16,657 nucleotides of DNA from Dermabacter sp. p3-SID358 (GCF_025147465.1 NZ_JALXOZ010000026.1:1-16657), one strand, 5' to 3'; positions 6,847 through 14,264 are shown, counted from the first letter of the stretch. The notes: generated by a model not told the origin, from the letters alone. Numbers and translations are program-made.

Positions 6847-7496
6847 ACATCACGGTTCTCGGAGCCACCGGCATGGCCGGCGCAGCGATCGCGCAGGAGG
6901 CCACACGCCGCGGCCACCACGTCACTGCCGTATCGCGGAACCCACAGGAGACCAACGACCCGCATACCACCGTCACTCGTCTCGATCTGACAGACCTCGA
7001 GGCACCCTTGCAGCCCGTCCTGAACGACGCAGACGCCGTCGTGCTCACCGTGCGCATGGCCCCCGGCGACGAAAGCCGTGTGGCTCCGCTGACCAGCCGT
7101 GTCCTCGACCACGCCGCCGTCGCGGGGGTCCGGGTCTTGGTCGTGGGAGGAGCAGCGCCCTTGCGCTCACCTCACGATCGAGAGTTGCTCGTCCTGGACG
7201 ACCCCGCCTTCGTGCCGACCCAGTGGCGTGACGTCGCGTTGGCCAGCCTCGACCAGTTCAACGCGTGTACCGAACATCCGAACCAGAACTGGATCTATCT
7301 GAGTCCGTCGGCAGTCTTCGAGCCCGGACAGGGAACCGGCGCCTATCGCCGTAGCGGTGACACGCTCCTCATCAACCACGATGGCACGTCGCGGATCACC
7401 CCTGCGGACCTGGCCCTAGCGGTGCTCGACGAGCTCGAGCAGCCCAGCGCCGTACATCACTTCACCGCCATCGAGCTGGCAAAGGGTCTGGCCTAG
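6843..7496 (+). CDS. NAD(P)H-binding Rossmann-fold protein (atypical SDR/NmrA-like)
   Basis: The 217-residue protein opens with V-L-G-A-T-G-M-A-G-A, the G-x-x-G-x-x-G dinucleotide motif at residues 7-13. The second strand ends V-S-R-N-P, a pattern usual for NADP-preferring atypical SDRs of the YwnB/NmrA type. Later segments include D-A-D-A-V-V-L-T, R-V-L-V-V-G-G-A and, near the C-terminus, S-R-I-T-P-A-D-L-A-L-A-V-L-D-E-L. No Y-x-x-x-K catalytic pair is evident, as is common in this group. The ATG overlaps the exporter stop, and AAAGGA lies 5 nt upstream. A role in redox or quinone metabolism, or in sensing, is possible but not shown. It is probably in the LysR regulon. Confidence 0.85.
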   Translation: MNITVLGATGMAGAAIAQEATRRGHHVTAVSRNPQETNDPHTTVTRLDLTDLEAPLQPVLNDADAVVLTVRMAPGDESRVAPLTSRVLDHAAVAGVRVLVVGGAAPLRSPHDRELLVLDDPAFVPTQWRDVALASLDQFNACTEHPNQNWIYLSPSAVFEPGQGTGAYRRSGDTLLINHDGTSRITPADLALAVLDELEQPSAVHHFTAIELAKGLA

Positions 7497-7534
7497 GGCC
7501 AGCGGTCCACAGAGGAATCCACGCTAACAACCGT

Positions 7535-7560
7535 GAGGGGGTCGAGCTATCGGCCCCCTC
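7535..7560. terminator. Hairpin at the left end of the insertion sequence
   Basis: GAGGGGG (7535-7541) pairs with CCCCCTC (7554-7560) around 12 nt, between the NAD(P)-binding gene and the transposase start. It could stop transcription entering the element from outside, a known device in insertion sequences, and would also end the exporter operon. Confidence 0.55.
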
Positions 7561-7582
7561 CGTCTATTCCAAGGGGACGCTC

Positions 7583-8569
7583 TTGCTCCACGCCAACGCA
7601 GCACTGACCCCGCGCCACCGCTTGATCGTCGGCCAGTTCGTGGTCGACCAGGGCTGGCCGATCAGCGAGGTCGCCGCCCGGTTCCAGGTTTCCTGGCCCA
7701 CTGTGAAGCGCTGGGCCGACCGCTATCGCGCCGGCCAGTCGATGCAGGACCGCTCGTCACGGCCGCATCACTCGCCGAACAAGACCAACGCGAAGACGAC
7801 GAAGCGCTGCATCCAGCTCCGTCTCCGTCTTCGAGAAGGACCCGTGCAGCTCGCATGCCGGCTGGGGATCGCTCCGTCGACGGTTCACCGGATCCTCGTC
7901 GACGCGCACCTGAACCGGCTTTCGCATGTCGACCGGGCAACCGGGGAGCCGGTCCGCCGCTACGAGCACGACCACCCCGGGGCGATGCTGCACGTCGACG
8001 TGAAGAAGCTCGGCAACATCCCCGACGGCGGCGGCTGGCGCTACGTCGGCCGCCAGCAGGGCGAGAAGAACCGCGCCGCCACCCCGGGCAAGCCCAAGAA
8101 CAAGTACAGCGACCCGTTGATGGGCAAGGCCTACGTCCACACCGTCATCGACGACCATTCCCGCGTCGCCTACGCCGAGATCCACGACGACGAAACCGCC
8201 CTCACCGCCACCGCGGTCCTCGTTCGGGCCGTCGAGTGGTTCAACGCACGCGGGGTGACCGTTGAGCGGGTCCTGTCCGACAACGGCGGCGCGTACCGCT
8301 CACACCTGTGGCGAGACACCTGCCACGAGCTCGGCATCCGGCACAGGCGCACCAGGCCCTATCGGCCGCAGACCAACGGGAAGATTGAACGCTTCCACCG
8401 CACCCTGGCCGACGGCTGGGCCTACGCCCGCTGCTACACCAGCGAGACCGAACGCCGCGGAGAACTCGACGGCTGGCTGCACTACTACAACCACCACCGG
8501 CCCCACACCGCTTGCGGGAACCAGCCGCCCTTCTCACGCTTGACCAACGTACCCGGTCAGTACAGCTAG
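7583..8569 (+). CDS. IS481-family DDE transposase
   Basis: The 328-residue protein starts with a helix-turn-helix (about 23-50, ending V-S-W-P-T-V-K-R-W-A-D-R-Y). A second DNA-binding segment includes L-G-I-A-P-S-T-V-H-R-I-L near 94-105, and an integrase core follows. The catalytic triad appears complete: Asp139 in M-L-H-V-D-V-K-K-L-G, Asp233 in V-L-S-D-N-G-G-A-Y, and Glu269 in P-Q-T-N-G-K-I-E-R-F-H-R-T-L. The C-terminal Y-N-H-H-R-P-H-T-A motif is present. The length is normal and no stop or shift is seen, so the enzyme should be functional. Translation begins at TTG, with AAGGGGA about 6 nt upstream. Assignment to IS481 rather than IS3 rests on the single long frame and the V-D-V-K-K-L-G motif. 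Confidence 0.93.
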   Translation: MLHANAALTPRHRLIVGQFVVDQGWPISEVAARFQVSWPTVKRWADRYRAGQSMQDRSSRPHHSPNKTNAKTTKRCIQLRLRLREGPVQLACRLGIAPSTVHRILVDAHLNRLSHVDRATGEPVRRYEHDHPGAMLHVDVKKLGNIPDGGGWRYVGRQQGEKNRAATPGKPKNKYSDPLMGKAYVHTVIDDHSRVAYAEIHDDETALTATAVLVRAVEWFNARGVTVERVLSDNGGAYRSHLWRDTCHELGIRHRRTRPYRPQTNGKIERFHRTLADGWAYARCYTSETERRGELDGWLHYYNHHRPHTACGNQPPFSRLTNVPGQYS

Positions 8570-8614
8570 CCGAGCGTTGTCCTCAGCCTCTGCGTCTCGC
8601 TCTGGCTTGCTCAT
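8534..8614 (-). pseudogene. Small gene start, probably cut by the insertion sequence
   Basis: An AAGGAGG (8626-8620) lies 5 nt before an ATG at 8614 that opens M-S-K-P-E-R-D-A-E-A-E-D-N-A. After about 13 codons the frame enters the presumed right end of the insertion sequence, runs antisense to the last transposase codons and stops at 8534. The excellent ribosome site and sharp change at the element border suggest the 5' end of a gene whose remainder was removed by the insertion or a linked deletion. The frame is also open upstream to an ATG pair near 8650. The family cannot be judged from so few residues. Confidence 0.4.
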
Positions 8615-8859
8615 CACAACCTCCTTCGCTCCCACTTCCTTCGGCATCATTCACTCAGCATCGGGTGTACGGGGGCCTCGTTCCCTCTGGTCGACATGCA
8701 GCTGCCACGACGGCTCCGCGTTCTTGCCTTCGGGACCATGCTGTGCACGTCGGTACGTGACCTCCTGGTGACCCCCGACGGCGCAATCGGCAGCGGTCAG
8801 CTCCCTTCGGACACCCCGAGCACCACCTGCAACGACGCGGGTGACAGCCTGCCCGGGAT
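8615..8859. other. Noncoding tail of the island
   Basis: Short frames exist on both strands but none has a start with a ribosome site and consistent coding character, apart from the small gene start described just to the left. It is probably degraded island DNA next to the right attachment site. Confidence 0.4.
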
Positions 8860-8939
8860 TCCTAAAGCGGGTGTCGGACGTTCGAATCGTCTCGGGGGCA
8901 CAACGAAAGCCCAGGTCAGATGGCCTGGGCTTCGTCGTT
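8860..8939. repeat. attR-type direct repeat: partial tRNA-Arg plus terminator
   Basis: This copy holds the last 41 nt of the tRNA-Arg, starting in the anticodon loop, and the hairpin behind it. It matches 1713-1793, with 48 identical bases in a row (8870-8917). The 5' half of the tRNA is missing, so it cannot be a working gene. It marks the right end of the island of about 7.1 kb. Confidence 0.88.
8907..8932. terminator. Hairpin ending the sugar operon, copied from the tRNA terminator
   Basis: AAGCCCAGG (8907-8915) pairs with CCTGGGCTT (8924-8932) around 8 nt. On the minus strand it lies 55 bp past the last oxidoreductase stop and is followed by a T-containing tail, so it may end that operon as well as once having ended the tRNA transcript. 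Confidence 0.55.
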
Positions 8940-9010
8940 TCCATAGTTCACTGCCGAAATTGATCTCATTTTGATCTCACGGCTATTCAGCGCAGGGCTA
9001 CCGGCGCCCC
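8916..9010 (-). pseudogene. Possible relic of an integrase C-terminus
   Basis: In one minus-strand frame the segment reads G-S-P-A-L-N-S-R-E-I-K-M-R-S-I-S-A-V-N and stops at 8916-8918. The island integrase reads S-S-L-A-L-R-N-R-R-E-G-K-L-R-A-V at the equivalent place, and the DNA matches at about 41 of 50 positions (8961-9010 against 1826-1878). This would be the tail of an older integrase left by an earlier element at the same tRNA. It overlaps the last codons of the oxidoreductase gene in a different frame, so the evidence is not clean. Confidence 0.4.
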
Positions 9011-9991
9011 GGTGCGCACCGATTCTTGCGCGGCCTTCACGACGCGCACGGTGCGCGCGCCAACAGCGCCTGACGGTTCCCGCTCTTCGCCACTACGCAC
9101 GGCTTCGAGAAACGCCTCGAGGAGGAGCGCATCGAGGTTGAGCCCGAACGGATGCCACTGGCCCGGGCCCTCGACGCGCTGCGAGAAAGCGTCAATCGCG
9201 AGCTGGCCACCAGTACCGGCAACATGCAGCTTGAGGCCGCCCCACGTGGGAGCTTCGGAGGGCTGCGACCACGAGCAGTCGATCGTCGCGAGCAGACCGT
9301 TCGCGTAGCGGAGCGTCACGAGCCCGCCCGTTTCCGCGTCGCCCTCACCGGTGTGATCGTACAGCACGCCATTCGCGACCGCGTGGACGGTCTCGGGTTC
9401 CCCAAAGAGAGAATCGAGAATTTCGGCAATGTGCACGACGTGATCGACGAGCGCCCCGCCACCCGCATCTTCGGGATCGGTGAACCAGTCGCGGCCAGCG
9501 GGCAGCTTGCCGTTGTTGGCGCCCGCGAGCGCGATGATCTCGCCAAGTGTGTCGTTCTCGACGGTTTTGCGCAGCGCTTCTACCTGCGGAGAAAAGTGCA
9601 CGGGGAAAGCCGTCATGAGCACAACGCCGGCGTCGGCGCATGCCTTCACCATGGCCTCGGCATCCTCGACAGTCGTCGCGAGCGGCTTTTCGCACAGTAC
9701 GTGGATTCCTCGGCGCGCCGCCTCAAGTACAAGGTCTTTGTGCCGAGCGTTTTCGCTGCACACGACGACGGCATCGGGTGCGTTACCGCCAAAAGCCGTC
9801 CAGGCTTCGTCGATCGACGTGACGATTCGATCGGCCTGAACATCGCCATAGCCGTCGGGATCGGCAAGCACCACGTCAACGTCGGCGCGGGACTCGAGCA
9901 GACGCACGTAGGAAGCGGCGTGAACGTGTGCGGCGCTCAGCACTGCCACGCGAAGTGCGCGGCTCTCAAGAGTGGTCTCGGTGGAGGTCAC
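8987..9991 (-). CDS. Gfo/Idh/MocA-family oxidoreductase (distal gene)
   Basis: The 334-residue protein has an N-terminal Rossmann domain (about 12-130) with the family hallmark C-E-K-P-L at 100-104, and a C-terminal alpha/beta domain whose G-G-A-L-V-D-H-V-V-H-I segment (178-188) supplies the usual Asp/His pair. The G-x-G-x-x-G loop is replaced by V-L-S-A-A-H-V-H-A-A-S-Y, a variant in which the last two glycines are absent, so cofactor binding may differ from its neighbour. Members oxidise or reduce sugars, inositols and similar polyols with NAD(P). It starts at GTG, and GTGA overlaps the stop of the upstream oxidoreductase gene, so they are translationally coupled. It is the last gene of the sugar operon. 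The substrate is unknown. Confidence 0.9.
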   Translation of the reverse strand: MTSTETTLESRALRVAVLSAAHVHAASYVRLLESRADVDVVLADPDGYGDVQADRIVTSIDEAWTAFGGNAPDAVVVCSENARHKDLVLEAARRGIHVLCEKPLATTVEDAEAMVKACADAGVVLMTAFPVHFSPQVEALRKTVENDTLGEIIALAGANNGKLPAGRDWFTDPEDAGGGALVDHVVHIAEILDSLFGEPETVHAVANGVLYDHTGEGDAETGGLVTLRYANGLLATIDCSWSQPSEAPTWGGLKLHVAGTGGQLAIDAFSQRVEGPGQWHPFGLNLDALLLEAFLEAVRSGEEREPSGAVGARTVRVVKAAQESVRTGAPVALR

Positions 9992-11007
9992 AGCACGATC
10001 CTTTCGCCGGTGCGGATGGATTCACGCGCGGCCTCGGCAACGGTGATGGCGCGGGTGGCGTCGGAACCGCTCACGCGCGGGGCGGGCCCGGCCGCCTTAA
10101 TGCCGGATGTTCCGACGCTTGCCTGCCGCACGCAGTTCCAGAAGTCTTCGATCTCGGCCCCGTACGGGTCGCGCATCCCGGCAACGCTCGGGAGGTAGCT
10201 CTTGCTGTCGCTCGACGAGGCCGCCGCGTCGAACTCGATTCCGGTATTCTTCGCCGAGTCATAGGTGAGCTTGCCGGCGCTTCCCGCAACGTCGAACGAG
10301 TAGTGGAAAACGGTTCCCTTTGGGCCCCACAGCCCTCGGCAGAACGAGAGGGCGCCACCTTCATGGGTGAGGATCACGTGGGCGGCCCTCACATTCTTAT
10401 CGCCACTCGAAATGTTTTGGGCAGCGAACACGCTCGTGGCGGGACCCGCGAGCCAAAGCGCCTGGTCAATGTCGTGGATCATTTGATCCATGATGATGCC
10501 GCCGCTCACCGCTTCGTCGCCGAACCAGGGCTGCACGGGCATCGAGCCGGAACGCTCGAAGCGGAGGACCGCGAGATCGCCCAATCGGCCCGCATCCACA
10601 GCGCGCCGGAGCGCCTCGTACTGCGGGAAAAACCGCACGACGTGCGCGGGGAAGAGAATGCGGTTCGCGTCGTTCGCGTGCTGCACCATGCGCTCCGCCT
10701 CGATCGACGTCAGAGCAAGCGGCTTCTCGCACAGCACGTGCGTGCCATGATCGAGGGCGGCATGAACGTATTCAGGGTGCGAAGGAGTCGGCGTGCACAC
10801 ATCGATCACGTCGACGGCCTCGAGGAGGCCTTCGTACGAGTCGTGGATCGTCACGGGAGGAAACTGCGTGGCGAATTCTTCCGCACCTTGGATACTGAAA
10901 ACGTGGATGTCGGCGCCGAGGGCCCGCCAGCCGCGGGCGTGGGAACGGGAAATACCTCCCGTTCCCACGATTCCCACGCGGGGGGACGGCTCAGAATGGA
11001 GAGTCAT
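9988..11007 (-). CDS. Gfo/Idh/MocA-family oxidoreductase (proximal gene)
   Basis: The 339-residue protein carries a classic NAD(P) loop V-G-I-V-G-T-G-G-I-S (11-20), the C-E-K-P-L motif at 93-97, and the catalytic-region segment G-G-I-I-M-D-Q-M-I-H-D-I-D at 169-181 with the expected Asp, His and Asp. The C-terminal domain is complete and ends R-T-G-E-R-I-V-L. It follows the inner permease gene after 35 bp, a gap that holds a short inverted repeat (AACCT and AGGTT around one base, 11033-11043). Pairs of such enzymes next to sugar ABC transporters often carry out successive redox steps on an imported sugar or glycoside. The two paralogues here are not close copies. The substrate cannot be told. 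Confidence 0.92.
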   Translation of the reverse strand: MTLHSEPSPRVGIVGTGGISRSHARGWRALGADIHVFSIQGAEEFATQFPPVTIHDSYEGLLEAVDVIDVCTPTPSHPEYVHAALDHGTHVLCEKPLALTSIEAERMVQHANDANRILFPAHVVRFFPQYEALRRAVDAGRLGDLAVLRFERSGSMPVQPWFGDEAVSGGIIMDQMIHDIDQALWLAGPATSVFAAQNISSGDKNVRAAHVILTHEGGALSFCRGLWGPKGTVFHYSFDVAGSAGKLTYDSAKNTGIEFDAAASSSDSKSYLPSVAGMRDPYGAEIEDFWNCVRQASVGTSGIKAAGPAPRVSGSDATRAITVAEAARESIRTGERIVL

Positions 11008-11042
11008 TCGTTTATTCTTTCAAGGAACACTGAACCTAAGGT

Positions 11043-11942
11043 TTAGCGGAAGCTCGAGAGCGCGAAACCTTCGATGACCTTCTTTTGCATGATGGCGAAC
11101 GCGATGAACACGGGTGCCATCGCCATGAGGCTCGCCGCCATAATCATCGGGTAATCCGGACCCACAAGGTGGTCACCCTGGAGCATCGCGAGGCCCACGG
11201 CAACCGGGTACTTCTCGGTCGAGTTGATCACGACGAGCGGCCACAGGAGGGCGTTCCAGGCCGAAAGGAGCGTGATCACGCCGAAGGAGAACAGCGCCGG
11301 ACGCGCCAGTGGAAGCATGATCTTCCAGAACATTTGCCACGGGTTGCAGCCATCAAGCTTCGCGGCGTCCACGAGTTCCTCGGGGATGCGGCGGAAGTAC
11401 TGCATCATGAAGAACACGCCGAATGCACTCACGAGACCCGGGGCGAGGATCGCGAAGAAGTTATCGAGAAGCCCCGCCGCATCGACCATTTGGTACTGCG
11501 GGATGAGGAAGATTTGCCCGGGAACCATGAGCACCGTGAGCAGAAGAAAGAAGATGACCTTGCGACCGCGAAAACGCATGCGCGCAAACGCGTATCCGGC
11601 GAGTGAACACGTCACGAGTTCCGCAAGGACCCTCAGGATCGCGTAACTGACGGTGACGGTCATCTGCTCGGTAAACGGCACGAATTCGAACACGCGCACG
11701 AAGTTCTCCCACCGGAGTTTCTCGGGCCAGAGATTCATCGGGATTTCGACGACCTCGGCGCGGGTGCTGAGCGCGAGCTTGATCTGCCAAAGGAAAGGAA
11801 ACAGCATCGTGAGGGCGCCGATCGCGAGGATCAGGTGCGCGTCCCACGTGTGCCCGTGCAGGCCTTTGCTGCGCTTTTGCTTCTTCTTCCTCTTCGCCTT
11901 GGCGTCGTCGAAGGGAAGATCGGGAGCGAGGGAATCAGTCAT
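11043..11942 (-). CDS. Sugar ABC transporter permease, MalG type
   Basis: The 299-residue protein has six predicted membrane helices after a basic cytoplasmic N-terminus (K-A-K-R-K-K-K-Q-K-R-S-K, about 15-26). The ATPase-docking EAA loop is at about 188-211 (E-E-L-V-D-A-A-K-L-D-G then W-K-I-M-L-P), with the conserved Gly and Leu-Pro in place. The carbohydrate-uptake 1 (CUT1) family pairs such MalG-like proteins with a MalF-like partner; here the partner gene lies directly upstream and overlaps this start by 8 nt. It would form half of the membrane channel for a sugar or glycoside. Its C-terminus (V-I-E-G-F-A-L-S-S-F-R) is typical. Confidence 0.93.
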   Translation of the reverse strand: MTDSLAPDLPFDDAKAKRKKKQKRSKGLHGHTWDAHLILAIGALTMLFPFLWQIKLALSTRAEVVEIPMNLWPEKLRWENFVRVFEFVPFTEQMTVTVSYAILRVLAELVTCSLAGYAFARMRFRGRKVIFFLLLTVLMVPGQIFLIPQYQMVDAAGLLDNFFAILAPGLVSAFGVFFMMQYFRRIPEELVDAAKLDGCNPWQMFWKIMLPLARPALFSFGVITLLSAWNALLWPLVVINSTEKYPVAVGLAMLQGDHLVGPDYPMIMAASLMAMAPVFIAFAIMQKKVIEGFALSSFR

Positions 11943-12906
11943 AGTTCACCCACTTCTTTTGGACCCGGAACTGGACGATCGTGAGAATGCCGACGATCAC
12001 GAGGATCAGCAGTGCAATCGCGGAGGCATACCCCTTGTCGTCGCCCGGGAAAGCTGCGCGGTAGAACAGGTACACGAGCGAGAGCGTCTTCTTCGTGACG
12101 GGGTTGGCGTCGCCAAGAACCGCGAAGATGAGATCGAAGAGCTGGAAGCCGCCGATGATGCTCGTAACCGTGAGGAAGAAAATACTCGGCGTCAAAAGGG
12201 GGATCGTGATCGAGAAGAACTGACGCCACGTTCCCGCGCCATCGAGCTGCGCGGCCTCATACACTTCGGGCGGAATCGTTTTGAGACCCGCCCCGAGCAC
12301 GATGATCTTGAAACCGATACTCATCCAGAGCCCCACGATCGCGACGACGATGAGGGCCACCCATTCGGTTGTGATCCACCGTGGCCCTTCGATACCGAAG
12401 AGCCGCAAGATGACGTTCACGATGCCGGCTTCGCTGTGGAAAATCATGCGCCACACCATCGAGATGGCCGTGGGCATCGCGATGTACGGCAGGAAGAACA
12501 GTGCGCGGTAGATCCCGGCGCCCTTGAGGCCGGGACGCTCGAGAAGCGCGGCAAAGAGCACCGAGATCGGAATCGCGAGCAGAATGATGACCGTGTAGAT
12601 CACCGTGTTGAGGAACGCACGCGGTAGTTGCGGATCCTCGGCGAGGCGTTTGAAGTTATCGAGCCCTACGAAGTGCGCGGGCTCGAAGGTTGACCACGAC
12701 GTGAGCGACATGCCGAAGCTCATGATCATCGGCACGAAATACATGAGGCCAATGCCGATCACGGTCGGGGCGATGAAGAGCCACGGCCAGATGCCGTCGC
12801 TCATGCTTCCGCGGCGCTTTTTCTTCCGCGGGGGCCGCTGGGCCGCCTCGTGAATCTCCTCAGAGGCGGCGCCAGCGGCAGCGTTCGAAACGTCGAGCGA
12901 GCTCAC
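11935..12906 (-). CDS. Sugar ABC transporter permease, MalF type
   Basis: The 323-residue protein has six membrane helices behind a basic N-terminus (R-K-K-K-R-R, about 27-32). Its EAA loop at about 214-237 reads P-E-V-Y-E-A-A-Q-L-D-G-A then I-T-I-P-L-L-T-P, the pattern that contacts the ATPase. It begins with GTG, and GTGA overlaps the stop of the binding-protein gene. It belongs to the CUT1 group of carbohydrate importers. No ATPase gene occurs in the cluster, as in many actinobacterial sugar systems that share one MsiK-type ATPase, so a remote ATPase is inferred. Confidence 0.93.
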   Translation of the reverse strand: MSSLDVSNAAAGAASEEIHEAAQRPPRKKKRRGSMSDGIWPWLFIAPTVIGIGLMYFVPMIMSFGMSLTSWSTFEPAHFVGLDNFKRLAEDPQLPRAFLNTVIYTVIILLAIPISVLFAALLERPGLKGAGIYRALFFLPYIAMPTAISMVWRMIFHSEAGIVNVILRLFGIEGPRWITTEWVALIVVAIVGLWMSIGFKIIVLGAGLKTIPPEVYEAAQLDGAGTWRQFFSITIPLLTPSIFFLTVTSIIGGFQLFDLIFAVLGDANPVTKKTLSLVYLFYRAAFPGDDKGYASAIALLILVIVGILTIVQFRVQKKWVNYD

Positions 12907-14228
12907 TCGCCCTTCTCCTTCGCGAGCACCTCGTTCATGGCCTTCGCGAGCTCGGTGCAGCCTTCCTCGGCGGTGAGTTCACCGGTGAAGACCTTCGTGA
13001 GGTACTCACCCTCAAGCTCCTGCCAGTCGGGGCAGCTCTTCGAGATCGGGAATGCCACGCCGTTCTTCTCGGCCTGGTCGATGAACACCTGGAGGTTGAG
13101 CTCCGGGTGAGCGTCGACATAACCATCCTGAGTGCCGTTGAGGGCCGGGTTCGCGGCACCGGAATCGGCGCTGATCTTTGCGGCCTCTTCACCGGCGAGG
13201 AAGGCAACGAGAGCCTGCGCCGCCGGCATGTTCTTCGTGAACGCGGAGATGCAGTTGCCGATGCCGTGCACCGCGGTCTTCGGGATATCGCCACCGGGCA
13301 GCGTCGCGACGGTCACATCGTCCTTGGTCGATGCCTTGAGCATCGCCGGCACGCGCCAGTTGCCCGACCACTGCATCGCGCATTTGCCGCTCTCGAACAT
13401 GGCGTAGGCGGAGTTCTCGGCGAGGTAATCAAGGTCGGGGGATGCGCCGATCTCGATGAGGTCGCGCCAGAACTTCACGCCCTCGATCGTCTTCGGATCG
13501 TCGTACCCCGACTTCTTCTTGTCGTCGGAGATCACGTATCCGCCTGTAATGGCGATCGAGTGGTAGTAGGACGCGGTGCGCGAGAACACCTCCGCGCAGC
13601 CCCACACACCGTCGGGCAGCTTCTCGCCGAGTTCGACTGCCTTCTCCTTGTAGGTGTCGAGCGTCCAGGTCTCGTCGGGGTACGAAACGCCAGCCTGATC
13701 GAAGAGTTTCTTGTTGTACCAGATGGCGACGGTGTCGAAGTCCTTCGGCGCGGCGAAAGGCTCACCGTCGACGCTGTACATGTTGGCGAGTGCTTCCGGG
13801 TAGTTCTTGGGGTCGAAGAGGCCAGCATCCTGGAGCCCCTTGAGCGAGGCGAGCTGGCCGTTCTCGGCGTAGGAGCGGAAGTGCGGGCCCGTCATCCAGA
13901 ACACGTCGGGAAGAGCTTTCGAGGACACCTGGGTGCGCAGCTTCCCGAAGTATTCCTTCCACGGGGTCATCTGGAGGCTGACCTTCACGTTCGGGTACTT
14001 CTCATTGAACGCTTTGATCATTTCCTCCAGCATGTCCTGCTGGTTGACGTCCCAAAACGCATAGGAAATGCTGCCCTCGATCTTTTCGGGGTCGTCGCCG
14101 ATTTCGTTCTTCGTGCCCTCACTCGAGGTGCCTCCGGTACCGGAGCCACCACAGCCAGCGGCGGCGGCTGCGAACGCAGCACCACCGGCGGCAAGGAGGG
14201 AACGGCGGGCGATGGTGGATGTCGACAT
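12903..14228 (-). CDS. Extracellular sugar-binding lipoprotein of an ABC transporter
   Basis: The 441-residue protein is a CUT1-type solute-binding protein. It has a lipoprotein signal: Arg8-Arg9 and S-L-L before an alanine-rich core, then the lipobox A-A-G-C with Cys26 as the lipidation site. The twin Arg followed by S-L-L is compatible with Tat export but lacks a full Tat consensus. A Gly/Ser/Thr linker follows, then two binding lobes beginning I-S-Y-A-F-W-D-V-N. Aromatic segments such as D-V-F-W-M-T-G-P-H and M-Q-W-S-G-N-W-R are typical of sugar sites. AAGGAG lies 6 nt before the ATG. It is the first transport gene of the operon and follows the ROK regulator after 36 bp. The ligand is unknown. 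Confidence 0.93.
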   Translation of the reverse strand: MSTSTIARRSLLAAGGAAFAAAAAGCGGSGTGGTSSEGTKNEIGDDPEKIEGSISYAFWDVNQQDMLEEMIKAFNEKYPNVKVSLQMTPWKEYFGKLRTQVSSKALPDVFWMTGPHFRSYAENGQLASLKGLQDAGLFDPKNYPEALANMYSVDGEPFAAPKDFDTVAIWYNKKLFDQAGVSYPDETWTLDTYKEKAVELGEKLPDGVWGCAEVFSRTASYYHSIAITGGYVISDDKKKSGYDDPKTIEGVKFWRDLIEIGASPDLDYLAENSAYAMFESGKCAMQWSGNWRVPAMLKASTKDDVTVATLPGGDIPKTAVHGIGNCISAFTKNMPAAQALVAFLAGEEAAKISADSGAANPALNGTQDGYVDAHPELNLQVFIDQAEKNGVAFPISKSCPDWQELEGEYLTKVFTGELTAEEGCTELAKAMNEVLAKEKGE

Positions 14229-14264
14229 GATGTGCTCCTTGGATAGCGGGTATAGGGGTAGGTG

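Larger units (their letters stand above)
7527..8580 (+). mobile_element. IS481-family insertion sequence
   Basis: The element consists of one IS481-type transposase gene with short flanks. The left end probably lies near ACAAC at 7528-7532 and the right end near GTTGT at 8576-8580, which would be opposite orientations of the same terminal bases. Beyond these five bases the two ends match poorly, and no target duplication is clear, so the limits are approximate to about 20 bp. It sits 30 bp after the NAD(P)-binding gene and next to a small minus-strand gene start that it may have cut. Confidence 0.65.

Noticed and set aside
5985..7496. 503-aa plus-strand frame beginning in the exporter gene
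   Set aside because: Only its last 217 codons, the NAD(P)-binding protein from 6843, are real; the rest is an alternative frame of the exporter.
8860..8900. A second tRNA-Arg gene
   Set aside because: Only the 3' half is present; the acceptor 5' strand, D-arm and anticodon-stem 5' strand are absent.
8651..8944. Minus-strand frame of 97 aa with an R-T-S-D-T-R-F-R-N-P-G stretch
   Set aside because: That peptide is antisense to the partial tRNA at 8860-8900, a well-known source of false proteins, and no ribosome site supports it.
9928..11046. 372-aa plus-strand frame antisense to the oxidoreductase
   Set aside because: The opposite strand carries complete Gfo/Idh/MocA motifs; this frame has none.
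13107..14246. 379-aa plus-strand frame antisense to the binding protein
   Set aside because: It is an antisense shadow of a gene with clear lipobox and family features.
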